In this document: positions 28,479-40,800 of the stretch, one piece after another
Layout: each line of letters starts with the position of its first letter
Numbering within the stretch: position 1 is the stretch's first letter
NCBI RefSeq assembly: GCF_900070355.1
Contig: NZ_LN849456.1
Coordinates: 1,860,001-1,924,000, forward strand
Length of the DNA: 64,000 nt
Source: Devriesea agamarum
Lineage (GTDB): Bacteria; Actinomycetota; Actinomycetes; Actinomycetales; Dermabacteraceae
Reading direction: 5' to 3'
The notes under the pieces: model-generated
The model's input: only the letters and a program-made list of their open reading frames with translations
Told to the model about the DNA's origin: nothing
The model's database searches: none
Translations under genes and position numbers: made by a program

Positions 28479-31039
28479 CGGGCGAACACCACTGCCATCG
28501 GGGTTTGCTCACGGCCTTGTCCCAGGGGATTATCAGCGAACTGCAATTCATAGTATTCGCTGCTTTCCGGCGCCGCCTTGCCGAGCGTGTTGCGACCAAT
28601 ATCGTTGGCATCCATCACTACCGTGCCGGTAAAGGTGTCGCGCCATGCGGGCGGCACCGCATCCAGCACCACCCGGTTTAAGAAGTCGGCCACAATGTCG
28701 GGATCTTTAGGCGGAAGTTTCGCCGAAACATTCGCCGGATACACCGAGTACTCAGTTGGGCCATCAATAGCCCGGACGTTACCGCCCACCACCTCGTAGA
28801 ACAGGCCCTTACGACCAATCAGCTTACCCACCGCACCGGCCGCTGACGCCAGCAATACCCGCGGCAGACCCGCTTCCTGAATCGCTAAATGCATGGTCAC
28901 CGGATCACCGAGACCAATACCGGCAGGGGTTCGCGCCACGTATTTCGACAGGTTACGAGCCCAGATCCCGGGATGAATGTCCCAGACGAAATAGGACCGG
29001 CCCTGCATAATCGCGATGATTTTTTCGCTCACCGTCAGGTTCCAGGGGCGACCCACCGTCGCATCCCAGTGCGAGTCATCTTCATCAGCGGTTGCGAGGT
29101 GAGCGTCCAACGCCTCGAAAAAGTCCCGCACATACCCGCCGATTGACGAGGCCATCTCGGTTTCCGCCGTAAACTTCCCGGTGCGCAGCGGATACCGACG
29201 GACCATTCCGCCACCCACCGAGGCCGGCATCGCCAAGTCAAGGTTCTTCCCCTCGTTGGAGGCTAGCACCTCCTTCGGTGCGGGTTCGTCATGCGCCCCG
29301 TGGTCATCGCCCTCAGAAGCGGCGGCTAGACCCTCAGCGCGGAGCCAGTTGTCATCCTCAATCGAGGATTCAAGCAGTTCTCGAAGCCACAGCTCCAGCA
29401 AGTAGATGCGCCATAGCGGAGCGGAATCCGTGGCGAGTCGACCCGCGATGTAGGCGTCAAACGCATCCAGAGCAGCCCGCTGGTTTATCCACGGCCGCGC
29501 GCCCAAGGTCGATGAACGCAAAACTGCGTGCACCGAGCCCTTCAGCCGGGTAAACCATTCGTCGTCGTCAATTGTCCGCGTCGGCGCAGCCGGTGTTTCC
29601 TGGATCTCAGGCGGAAGAACGCGTTCGCAGGACGCCAGACCCGCGGGACCCACCGCAGACAGCACCCGAGCATCCGCGCAGGGCAGCACCAGATCCACGC
29701 CGCACGCTGCCGCGGTATGGCAGACCGCTTCAATATCGTCTGCCCGTACCCCGGTGTTGGCCGCACTCGGGGCAACGCTCACACACGATGAGGAAGCTAC
29801 ATCGACCGGATCGGGAAGACGCACAAGATCATCAATGCATAGCCGTTTACGCCGAGCCTGCGCCACCTTTTTAGCCAGTCCGGTCACCGTCTGCCGCGCC
29901 TTATCCACCGTGTGCCGGGCGCGAGTCACCACATCCAGGCCAGAAACCGTCACCTGGGTGTCATCAAACACCTCCGCGACCTGTGGCTTCGGTGTTGACG
30001 CCAGCAAACCCGCACCGGGAAGGCCCGTGGTGTCCACCACCAGCGGCACTGTCTCGGCAAGCTGACGCATCGCACAAAAATGAGCGTATTCCGCGAGGGT
30101 GCGCGGCGGCGCAGACCGAGTTCGCAAAAACAGTCCGAGATCGCGTTTGAACTGGTCCGTCGACGGATGAAGATCGCGGTGCGCCGTCGCCGACCCCAAT
30201 CGATCCACCACGATCTGGGCACGCGGACCGAGTGCCTGAACACTGTGAGCGCTGCGGGTTGCCGCCGACCGCACCGCAACCGTCGCCAACGCCGGGGCAT
30301 CCTCAGGCAGATCAGTTGCCGACCAGGCCCCCAGCGCAAGCGCGACCGCGGCCGTCGCAGCGTCATCGGTCATCGCAATTCCCACCGCCGGGCCAGTGAC
30401 CTCGTCGTGTCCTGCGACGCGATCCGGTGAGAACGCGGATTCGAGCGCTAAACCAACCGCCTCCACCACACCGGTGGAATCACCCGCATCAGCAGCGCGG
30501 CGTCCCCGCGACGTTCCCCGCGGCCGCCCGTTGTTCACGCGCTCAAAGCAGCACCGCCGCACATCGCCGTCAGCGTGGATCCGCACGATCTCATCGGCGC
30601 GTACCCGCTGAATACCAGCGATCAACGTATGCGAGGACTGACCGTCGGCATCGCCGCGCACATAGGCGTACGCCTGTTGCGGATCCGGACCCAGCTCATA
30701 CCCTGCACTGCGCAGTGCCCACACCAGTTCAGGTAGCTGCGCAGCCACTGTTACCGCTACAGCCTCGGGGGCATCAGATGCGGACGGATGGTGCACATGA
30801 AAGAACAGAGGCGATGCTGCCTGCCCATGCCTGGCAAGGACCAGCCCGTCAGAAGTCGGGATCACAGCGGCCCACACCTCGGGGCCTTTGGCCTGCGGCT
30901 GGTCCGCACTCACACAATCGGTCACCTCGTCCAACGACAAATTGCAGCGCCCGACAAAAGCCGCTGGGCCAGCCTCGGGCCCATTAAGACCGACGACATA
31001 CTGCCTTGCGCCGGTCATGGGCCCGGGAAGGTCTGACAT
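28475..31039 (-). CDS. Degenerate asparagine-synthetase-like protein fused to CofE-like gamma-glutamyl ligase domain
   Basis: An 854-residue protein from the ATG at 31039; AGGA seven bases upstream favours it over the TTG at 31060. Residues 1-180 resemble the class II glutaminase half of AsnB (LARHGQAASPLFFH, SHTLIAGIQRV) without a catalytic Cys. Residues about 215-560 follow the synthetase half, but the SGGxDS loop is replaced by VGIAMTDDAATAAVA. The last 250 residues match the CofE/F420-0:gamma-glutamyl ligase family: YPLRTGKFTA, LTVSEKIIAIMQGRSY, ARTPAGIGLGDPVTMHLAI, GRKGLFYEVVGGNVRAIDGP and VVMDANDIGRN. No cofC, cofD or fbiC gene is in the window, so F420 synthesis is unlikely. The substrate is unknown. 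Confidence 0.72.
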   Translation of the reverse strand: MSDLPGPMTGARQYVVGLNGPEAGPAAFVGRCNLSLDEVTDCVSADQPQAKGPEVWAAVIPTSDGLVLARHGQAASPLFFHVHHPSASDAPEAVAVTVAAQLPELVWALRSAGYELGPDPQQAYAYVRGDADGQSSHTLIAGIQRVRADEIVRIHADGDVRRCCFERVNNGRPRGTSRGRRAADAGDSTGVVEAVGLALESAFSPDRVAGHDEVTGPAVGIAMTDDAATAAVALALGAWSATDLPEDAPALATVAVRSAATRSAHSVQALGPRAQIVVDRLGSATAHRDLHPSTDQFKRDLGLFLRTRSAPPRTLAEYAHFCAMRQLAETVPLVVDTTGLPGAGLLASTPKPQVAEVFDDTQVTVSGLDVVTRARHTVDKARQTVTGLAKKVAQARRKRLCIDDLVRLPDPVDVASSSCVSVAPSAANTGVRADDIEAVCHTAAACGVDLVLPCADARVLSAVGPAGLASCERVLPPEIQETPAAPTRTIDDDEWFTRLKGSVHAVLRSSTLGARPWINQRAALDAFDAYIAGRLATDSAPLWRIYLLELWLRELLESSIEDDNWLRAEGLAAASEGDDHGAHDEPAPKEVLASNEGKNLDLAMPASVGGGMVRRYPLRTGKFTAETEMASSIGGYVRDFFEALDAHLATADEDDSHWDATVGRPWNLTVSEKIIAIMQGRSYFVWDIHPGIWARNLSKYVARTPAGIGLGDPVTMHLAIQEAGLPRVLLASAAGAVGKLIGRKGLFYEVVGGNVRAIDGPTEYSVYPANVSAKLPPKDPDIVADFLNRVVLDAVPPAWRDTFTGTVVMDANDIGRNTLGKAAPESSEYYELQFADNPLGQGREQTPMAVVFAR

Positions 31040-31167
31040 AACGGGATCCTGTTCGTTCAAGGGGTCAACATGTCATGGTGTGCACGATCTTCGCGGCAGG
31101 TCACCGCAGGGTACACCCCTCCAGCATCCCACGTTCGCAGTCATGTATCGACCCAGGATCCGCGGGT

Positions 31168-31866
31168 TCATCGCTCATTCGACTGGTGGTCGGGACCATC
31201 TACCTGCGTCGGGCCGAACTCGTCAAGAGGTTCCACCAGAATCATCGTCAGAAATTCACGCACGTCCTGACTCACCGACACCGCTCCCCCGAGCCGCCGA
31301 TAAACAGACAAGGAATCCACCATCGAGAGCAGAATCCGGGCTGCACAATCTGGATCCACCCCCGGCTTCAAGCCACCCTCAGCGGCAATAGCTCCCAGGC
31401 AACCGCTGATCATCTCAACCACGCACTGGTTTCGCTGCACAACTCGCTCGCGCGCCGGATGCCGCTCCTGCAGTGATTCCAGCTGCAACACCGAGAACAA
31501 CGAGTTGAGCTGGTGCGCCTGCTCTAAACGGTCGAGAAGTTCCACTAAATAGAGCAGAGCCTCTCGCCCTTTAGTGCCAGCCCGCTGAAATTCGTGATCG
31601 CGATTGGCTTCTGCAATATCGAGAACGGCTTCAAGAAGCTTTTCCTTCGACGTGAAATGGTGCAGCATCCCCGGATGCGAGATGCCAACCTGCGCCGATA
31701 TATCGCGCAGGCTCGTTCCCCGATAACCACGCTCCGCAAATAGTTTCGCGGCGCATTGAAGTATTTCTCGCCGTCTTCCTTCGCCCTTTACGTAATTCCT
31801 GTGCTGCAACAAGCTCGGGACGACCTTTCTGTCTGACAGCCACGCCGCTGAGGCTGCGACTGACAT
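31168..31866 (-). CDS. TetR-family transcriptional regulator
   Basis: A 232-residue regulator. The helix-turn-helix is at about residues 30-80: RRREILQCAAKLFAERGYRGTSLRDISAQVGISHPGMLHHF. The remaining 150 residues are the helical ligand-binding domain. It is on the same strand as, and 128 bases upstream of, the CofE-like fusion gene, so it may control that gene and the PRC-barrel gene. The N-terminal 25 residues before the DNA-binding domain may be over-called; internal starts are possible. The ligand is unknown. Confidence 0.85.
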   Translation of the reverse strand: MSVAASAAWLSDRKVVPSLLQHRNYVKGEGRRREILQCAAKLFAERGYRGTSLRDISAQVGISHPGMLHHFTSKEKLLEAVLDIAEANRDHEFQRAGTKGREALLYLVELLDRLEQAHQLNSLFSVLQLESLQERHPARERVVQRNQCVVEMISGCLGAIAAEGGLKPGVDPDCAARILLSMVDSLSVYRRLGGAVSVSQDVREFLTMILVEPLDEFGPTQVDGPDHQSNER

Positions 31867-32021
31867 CGTGGAATTGTTACCCGTTCACCTACGAGACATA
31901 AACCGCCATCGGGATGCTCGCGGGCGGCAGTATGCTAACTCAACGATGTCCACCCTCTCTGAGATATCCCTTCCCAGCGACAGAAAATTAACGAGGTGGA
32001 ATCAGCGACAGCGCCGCGGAC

Positions 32022-34672
<2,651 letters not shown>

Positions 34673-35009
34673 GCGTGGATGTCCTTCCGGCCGTGGGCTT
34701 CTCGGGGATGAGGGTGCAGCGAACTGGGGTCACACATGGGGAGGGATGACTCCTGGGTCAGGTCGCCTGCACAGCGCGCCCAGTTTACGACGCCCCGCAC
34801 CCCGTTTTGCGTTCACGTCCGCCACCGCTATGACATTTCGCTATCGACACTGCGGTATGTAGCCACCGACATTGCGGTATGTAACCACCGACAAGGCCGC
34901 GTTTTGCTACCACACGGCGTCATATAGCGATCAGCACTCTAACCTTTAGCGCTCACCGCTGCGGTATGTAACCATCAATGGCTTGTCATACGGCACCATC
35001 GGCGGCTTG
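34673..35009. other. 337-base gap between nadE and lysC holding short direct repeats
   Basis: No gene is supported. The part nearest lysC (34673-34800) should hold the lysC-asd promoter. The part from 34830 to 35010 is filled by short repeats described separately. Base composition drops relative to the flanking genes. Confidence 0.6.
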
Positions 35010-35020
35010 TCATGCGACAG
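34851..35020. repeat. Cluster of short direct repeats (TGCGGTATGTA and GGCTTGTCAT units)
   Basis: TGCGGTATGTA(G/A)CCACCGACA occurs at 34851 and again at 34873, a 22-base period. A third copy, TGCGGTATGTAACCATCAAT, is at 34960. Directly after it GGCTTGTCAT occurs at about 34980 and 35004, the latter overlapping the nadE stop. They are not palindromic CRISPR repeats and have no cas genes nearby. Confidence 0.6.
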
Positions 35021-37193
35021 ATTGTTGGGCTGCCCGCATTGCGGCGATCTCGTCCAGCCAGATCCTGGCCCGCGCATCGGACGGCATCCGCCAATCCCCG
35101 CGCGGCGACAGCGACCCTCCCGCGAGCACTTTGGGCCCGTTGGGAATGGCAGACCGTTTGAATTGCTGGGATACGAACCGGCGACAGAACACCTCAAGCC
35201 AATGGTCAATCTCCTCGCGGGTATAGGCCCGACGATCCGCATCACGATAACCAGGGGGCCAACTTCCTCTCATCTGATCGGACCACGCCGCTTCAGCGAG
35301 CAGAGCCGTTTTACGCGGACCATAGCCGCGGCGCAGCAGATAGTAGAGCGCGAAGTCGTGCAGCGCGTACGGCCCGATGGTGTCTTCGGTGGACTGCACC
35401 TGCCCACTCTCTCCTGCCGGGATCAGCTCGGGGCTAATTTCCGTGCCGAGAATGGAATCGAGGACATCGACGGTGTCGGTTCCCAGGTCGCCGGTGTCGA
35501 TCACCCACCGGATGAGATGTTGAATTAGTGTTTTCGGAACCCCAGAGTTCACCGTGTAGTGGGACATGTGATCGCCCACCCCGTACGTACACCAACCGAG
35601 TGCGAGTTCGGAAAGATCACCGGTTCCTACGACGATTCCGCCCCGCTGGTTAGCCAAACGGAATAGGTAGTCATAGCGCAGACCAGCTTGCACATTTTCA
35701 AAGGTGACGTCGTAGACGGGCTTACCGCGCCCGAAGGGGTGACCCATTTCTTCGAGCATGCGGGTGGCAGCCGGACGAATATCAATGGTTTCAAACGTGA
35801 CGCCGGTGGCTTCGGCCAGACGCTGAGCGTTGGTGCGGGTGTGGTCACTGGTGGCAAAACCCGGCATGGTGAAGGCGAGAACGTCCCGGGCTGGTCTACC
35901 GAGAACCTTCATGGCGCGCAGGATCACCAGTAGGGCGTGAGTGGAGTCGAGCCCTCCGGACAGGCCTATGACGGGACGGGATCCTCCGTCACGATCTCCG
36001 CCGATGGACCGCAAGCGTTGCACTAGGCCCGCGACTTGAATCTGGAATGCTTCGTAGCAGTCTTGTGCGAGCCGGTCGGCATCCTGCGGAACGAATGGGA
36101 ACCGTGCGACGGGGCGCCGCAGCTGTGAACCCCGGGCCAGCGGCCTCCTGTTCGCGCTTTGAGGATCGCGAAGATGCACCTGGATGCGACGATATTCTGC
36201 GGTGCGCTGCGCGTGTGTGCGCCGGTTGTCGTCGAAGGTTCCCTGGCGCAGGCGTTCAGCCAGCAGGCGCTCAACGTCAACATCGACGACCGTGGCTCTC
36301 GGCCCCGTGGGGAAACGCTCAGTTTCTCCAAGCAGGTCGCCGTTTTCGTACACGAAGGTTTGTCCATCCCAGGCCAGGTCAGTGCTGGATTCTCCCTCCC
36401 CTGCGGCGGCAAACACATAGGCAGCCGCGCACCGCGAGGACGCCGACCGGGCCAGCAACTTGCGGTCTTCTGCTTTACCAATTGTGATCGGGGAACCGGA
36501 CAGGTTTGCGAGCACGCTCGCTCCCGCCAGCGCCGCCTCTGCGCTGGGTGGGATCGGCACCCACATGTCTTCACAAATTTCGACATGGAGTGTGCACCCG
36601 TCGATCTCTGCAATATCGAACAGGAGATCTGGGCCGAACGGTACGTCCTGGCCCAAGACCTGGGCTGCGGGGATGGTCTCATCGGGCGACGTGGAGCCAG
36701 CAAGTCCCCCGGATGCTGAGGAGGTGGCGGGCACGGGTGCGGACGGAAGGGATATGGCTTGCCCTCGCTGATCGTCGCCGGGCGCATACCATCGCCGCTC
36801 ATAAAACTCGCGGTAGGTCGGCAGATTCGATTTGGGGATGATTCCGAGCACGGCGCCGCGGTGGAGGACGGCTGCACAGTTGTAGACGCGGTTTTGTTTG
36901 ACCAGCGGCAGGCCAACGACCACGAGGGGGATGAGATCGATGGTTGCCTGCGCTATCTCTGCGAGCGCGGCCAGTGCCGCTTTCAGCAGGGGCGCCTGCA
37001 ACACGATGTCATCTAATGAATAGCCGGTGAGGGACAGCTCAGGGAAAACAATCAGGTCAGCGCCTTCTGTGGCGCAGCGACGAATTTCCTGGATGTGCCG
37101 GGCGGCGTTGGTGGCGGGATCAGCAAGCGACACCGGAACGGTGACGGCGGCTACCCGGATGAAGCCCTGGTCATAGGCGCAGTCGATACTCAC
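35010..37193 (-). CDS. nadE: Glutamine-dependent NAD+ synthetase
   Basis: A 727-residue enzyme making NAD+ from nicotinic acid adenine dinucleotide, ATP and glutamine. The N-terminal nitrilase-type glutaminase has the triad Glu-52 (FPELSLTGY), Lys-121 (IPKSNLP) and Cys-207 (EICEDMW). The C-terminal synthetase has the PP-loop GLSGGLDST and GTGDLSELALGWCTYG. Glu-52 and Lys-121 sit where they do in the M. tuberculosis enzyme, but the Cys is about 31 residues later because of a Ser/Ala/Gly/Pro-rich insert at about 150-180. ATG start. It is upstream of the repeat block and downstream of recR-dnaX on the opposite side, all on the minus strand. Confidence 0.94.
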   Translation of the reverse strand: MSIDCAYDQGFIRVAAVTVPVSLADPATNAARHIQEIRRCATEGADLIVFPELSLTGYSLDDIVLQAPLLKAALAALAEIAQATIDLIPLVVVGLPLVKQNRVYNCAAVLHRGAVLGIIPKSNLPTYREFYERRWYAPGDDQRGQAISLPSAPVPATSSASGGLAGSTSPDETIPAAQVLGQDVPFGPDLLFDIAEIDGCTLHVEICEDMWVPIPPSAEAALAGASVLANLSGSPITIGKAEDRKLLARSASSRCAAAYVFAAAGEGESSTDLAWDGQTFVYENGDLLGETERFPTGPRATVVDVDVERLLAERLRQGTFDDNRRTHAQRTAEYRRIQVHLRDPQSANRRPLARGSQLRRPVARFPFVPQDADRLAQDCYEAFQIQVAGLVQRLRSIGGDRDGGSRPVIGLSGGLDSTHALLVILRAMKVLGRPARDVLAFTMPGFATSDHTRTNAQRLAEATGVTFETIDIRPAATRMLEEMGHPFGRGKPVYDVTFENVQAGLRYDYLFRLANQRGGIVVGTGDLSELALGWCTYGVGDHMSHYTVNSGVPKTLIQHLIRWVIDTGDLGTDTVDVLDSILGTEISPELIPAGESGQVQSTEDTIGPYALHDFALYYLLRRGYGPRKTALLAEAAWSDQMRGSWPPGYRDADRRAYTREEIDHWLEVFCRRFVSQQFKRSAIPNGPKVLAGGSLSPRGDWRMPSDARARIWLDEIAAMRAAQQSVA

Positions 37194-37215
37194 AAACCCA
37201 ACTTAGCAAGCCGGT

Positions 37216-37809
37216 CTATACGCTGCGCCGTCCCGCGAACGCACGGCCGAGAGTTAGTTCGTCGGCGTAGTCGAGATCGCCGCCGACGGGCAGCCCAGAG
37301 GCGAGTCTGGTGACTGCGATGTCCATCGGGGCGAGCAGGCGCGATATGTAACTCGCTGTGGCTTCCCCTTCGATGTTGGGGTCCAGGGCGAGAATCACCT
37401 CGCGGGTTTCACCAGAGCCGAGGCGTGCCATGAGTTCTTTGATTCGCAGGTCGTTGGGGCCGACTCCACCGATGGGGTCGATAGCGCCGCCGAGCACGTG
37501 GTACCGCCCTTTAAATTCGCGCAGACGTTCAATGGCGACGACGTCTTTAGATTCCTCCACCACGCAAATTATGTCGTCGGTGCGGCGGGCATCAGCGCAG
37601 ATCCGGCATCGATTGTCTTGCGCAAATGTTCCGCATACTTCGCAAAACCGCACTTTTTCTTTGGCTGAGATGAGGGCGTCGGCGAGCTTGCGGATCTCTG
37701 TGGCGTCGGTGTCCAGCACGTGAAAAGCGAGGCGCTGGGCAGACTTCGGGCCGATGCCCGGCAGTTTGCCGAACTCCTCGATCAGGTCCTGAACTATGCC
37801 TTCGTACAC
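37216..37809 (-). CDS. recR: Recombination mediator RecR
   Basis: A 197-residue DNA-repair protein that loads RecA through RecFOR. The helix-hairpin-helix is [21 protein letters not shown], followed by a four-Cys zinc motif ([16 protein letters not shown]) and a Toprim domain ([33 protein letters not shown]). Translation starts at GTG. It follows dnaX by 90 bases with no ybaB/ebfC gene in between, although that gene often lies there in bacteria. Length is standard. Confidence 0.95.
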   Translation of the reverse strand: MYEGIVQDLIEEFGKLPGIGPKSAQRLAFHVLDTDATEIRKLADALISAKEKVRFCEVCGTFAQDNRCRICADARRTDDIICVVEESKDVVAIERLREFKGRYHVLGGAIDPIGGVGPNDLRIKELMARLGSGETREVILALDPNIEGEATASYISRLLAPMDIAVTRLASGLPVGGDLDYADELTLGRAFAGRRSV

Positions 37810-37899
37810 GCGTTTAACTTTAAGTCACTCATACGACGATGCGTGCACGCAGCCTGGCTCGGTGTGCACCGCAATGGCAGATGCCTTCTCGGTTTGCCG

Positions 37900-40800
37900 T
37901 CACTCCCCGGGTTTGGTGTCGATCACTTCGAGCACTTTGCCGCCGAGAACTGTGGCGATAACCTCACGACCTGCGGTGATGGCTCCTGGTCCGGCGTCGG
38001 CGTCATCAGGGGATGCCCCGCCGGTGGGATCTTCATCCTCGGGTAGAGCCTCCTGCGAACGCAGTGCTTGATGTCTCAGCCCTGCCCGCGCGGATTCTCG
38101 GGCGGCTTCTCTGGCGAGCGCTGCCCCGCTCATCCGCGGGGTGGCTGTTGCCGAAGGGTGGACGGAGGTGCTGGGCGTTCCCGCAGACGGTGCGGCAGGT
38201 GTCATGGGCGACGACGAGCTCAATGGCGGGGTTGCCGGTGAGTTCAACGCCGAATTCACGGGTCGATTCGCCGGCGGGTTTACGGACTGGGCAGCCTGCG
38301 GTTGAGCGTGGCTTTCCTGGGCTACGCGTTGGAGTTCCTGCGCCGCGGCCAGCAGCGCATCGTTGCCGTCGCGGTGGGCTTTGATCGCTGCCCTCAGGGC
38401 CGATGCCCCGTGGGTGCGTGGATGGTCTGGGCCGAGACCATCGCGCCCGACTGACTCCGGCAGGGGGCCGCTCCATGCTGACGTCGCCGAACTAGCTGAT
38501 GATGCCGAACGATTGGCCCGTTGCCCGGCGGCCTGGTCACCGCAGTGGCCGCTAGGGCGGGCACTAGCCTGGGCACTGGGGCGGGCGCTGGCCTGGGCAC
38601 TGGGCCGCCAATCGTCCTCCGGTGGGGGCAGTTGATCGTCCGGTGGCAGTACCTGGTCGTCCGGTGGCGGCACCTGGTCGTCGAGCGGCGGCACTAGATC
38701 ATCCGGTATGGGGGACCGGCTATATCGGGGTGTGCCCCCGCGCGGAGGTGAGGCGATCTGCGCGGGTTCGGTCCCGGTGGGTGCAGCCTCAGGCTTGGCT
38801 GGGTCAGCCGCCGGCCTCATGGATGCAGCCTCAGGCCTAGCCGGCGCGCTATCGGGCCTTGTGGGTGCGGCCTGTGGTTTAGGGGGTGTGACCTCGGGTG
38901 TAGCGGGTGTTGTCTCCGTCCTCGCGGGCGCTGCCTGTCTGCTCGGCACGGCGGACGGGGTCGAACCATCGGCGACCATCGCGGTCACGGTGACGTCGAG
39001 GTGCAGGATCTGTCGGACTGCTTGCGCCATATTGTCGGCGGCTGTTCCGCGACCAAATGCGTCAACTAGCCCCTGCGACCGGAAGCCGAGCACGAGCTGC
39101 TGACCGTCGAATGCGTGTGGCTGCGCGTTCTGGGAGATCAACGCCCAGGATGGACGCCTAATACCGTGCAAGGCACCCATCAGAGCAGACCAATGTCCGC
39201 GCAGTTCCTCGGCGCGGTCAGCCCCAGCACCCGGGGGCGTGGGTGCGGTTGGTGTCACGTCAGCTGGTTGCTGAGCCGAGATATTTTGTCCCTGAGCCGA
39301 GCCTCCTTGCGGGGAGGATGAGGTGCCATGCGGCTGAGTAGCCTTGTCGTGCGGGGAGGATGAGTTATCCGATCCGGCGGACGAGCCCGGAATCCGGGCG
39401 ACTTCACCCCAGCCGTCGTCAAGGGCCTGCTTCGGCGCTTGCGCCGGGGCGGGTGTGCTCGAATGATGTTGTTCCGCGACAGGGTGGCCTGCGGGGGCGG
39501 AGACCTGGCTAAGGGCCGACGTGGGCGCGGCGCCCGGGGTTGCTTCCCGGGCTCTACGTGCCGACTCTGCTCGCTCGCGCGCTATCTGACGTGCGCGTTC
39601 ACGACCCGATACGCCCTGAGCGTTGGACATCTCAGCCGTAGGGGGCGCGGGGGCCACCGGGGAGGCAGAGACCGCAGGGGCCACCGGGGACGCAGGGGCC
39701 GCGGTCTGGTTCTGACTGAACGAGGAATCCGGTGCGGAGGATGCTTGACGACCACTACTGCGGCCCGCTCCCGACTCGGCCCCTCTATGCTGAGGCAATC
39801 CGGTGGGATGCGATGCACTGGCCAGGCCGTTCGCGGCCATAGCGCCCGCTCCCGGACCGAATGTCGACAGCAGTAGCCGGGCGCACAGCAATTCCAGGTG
39901 CAGACGAGGTGAGGTCGCTCCCGTCATCGTGCTCAAAGCGTCATTGACGATATCGCCGCAGCGTGAAAGCTCCGCGGGACCAAAAACTTCAGCCTGAGAC
40001 ATCATGCGCGATAGCTGGTCAGCGGGTACTTCCGGAAGAAGGTCTGCGCCTCGGTCTGGAACCGCCGCCAGAATAATGAGGTCGCGCAGCCGCTCCAGCA
40101 CATCTTCAACAAAGCGGCGCGGTTCCTGCCCGGAGCCGATCACCTGCTCCACCGCTCCGTACAGAGATGAAGCATCCCCCGCGGCGATAGCTTCGACGGC
40201 TCGGTCAAGCAGCTCGGCGTCGGTGAAGCCGAGCAGGGACACCGCCATTGGATAGTCGATGCCTTCGCCCCCGGCACCTGCCATCAGCTGGTCCAGAACC
40301 GACAGGGTGTCGCGCGCAGAGCCTCCACCCGCCCGAACCACCAGGGGTAGCACGCCGGTCCCCACGGGAACGCCTTCTTGTGAGCACACCTGTTCGAGAT
40401 AGGGAGTCAACACCTGGGGCGGAATCAGCCGGAACGGATAGTGGTGGGTGCGCGAGCGGATGGTGCCGATCACCTTGTCTGGTTCCGTGGTCGCGAACAC
40501 GAATTTCACATGGTCTGGTGGTTCCTCCACCAGCTTGAGCAGGGCGTTAAAGCCCGCTGAGGTCACCATGTGGGCTTCGTCGATGATAAAGATTTTGTAC
40601 CGGTCGCGGGCCGGGGCGAAGGTTGCACGTTCCCGCAGTTCACGGGCGTCATCGACACCACCGTGGCTGGCCGCGTCAATTTCGACGACATCGAGACTGC
40701 CCGGGCCACCGCGCGCAAGATCCCGGCAGGAATCGCAGTGCCCGCAGGGGGTGTCGGTCGGCCCTGCGGCGCAGTTCAGGCAGCGGGCGAGGATCCGGGC

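Noticed and set aside
28475-31039. Genuine F420 biosynthesis gene (cofE)
   Set aside because: The CofE-like domain is embedded in a much larger protein and no other F420 genes are nearby, so the standard role is not assigned.
34851-35020. Possible CRISPR array
   Set aside because: Units are short and unevenly spaced with no uniform spacers and no cas genes.
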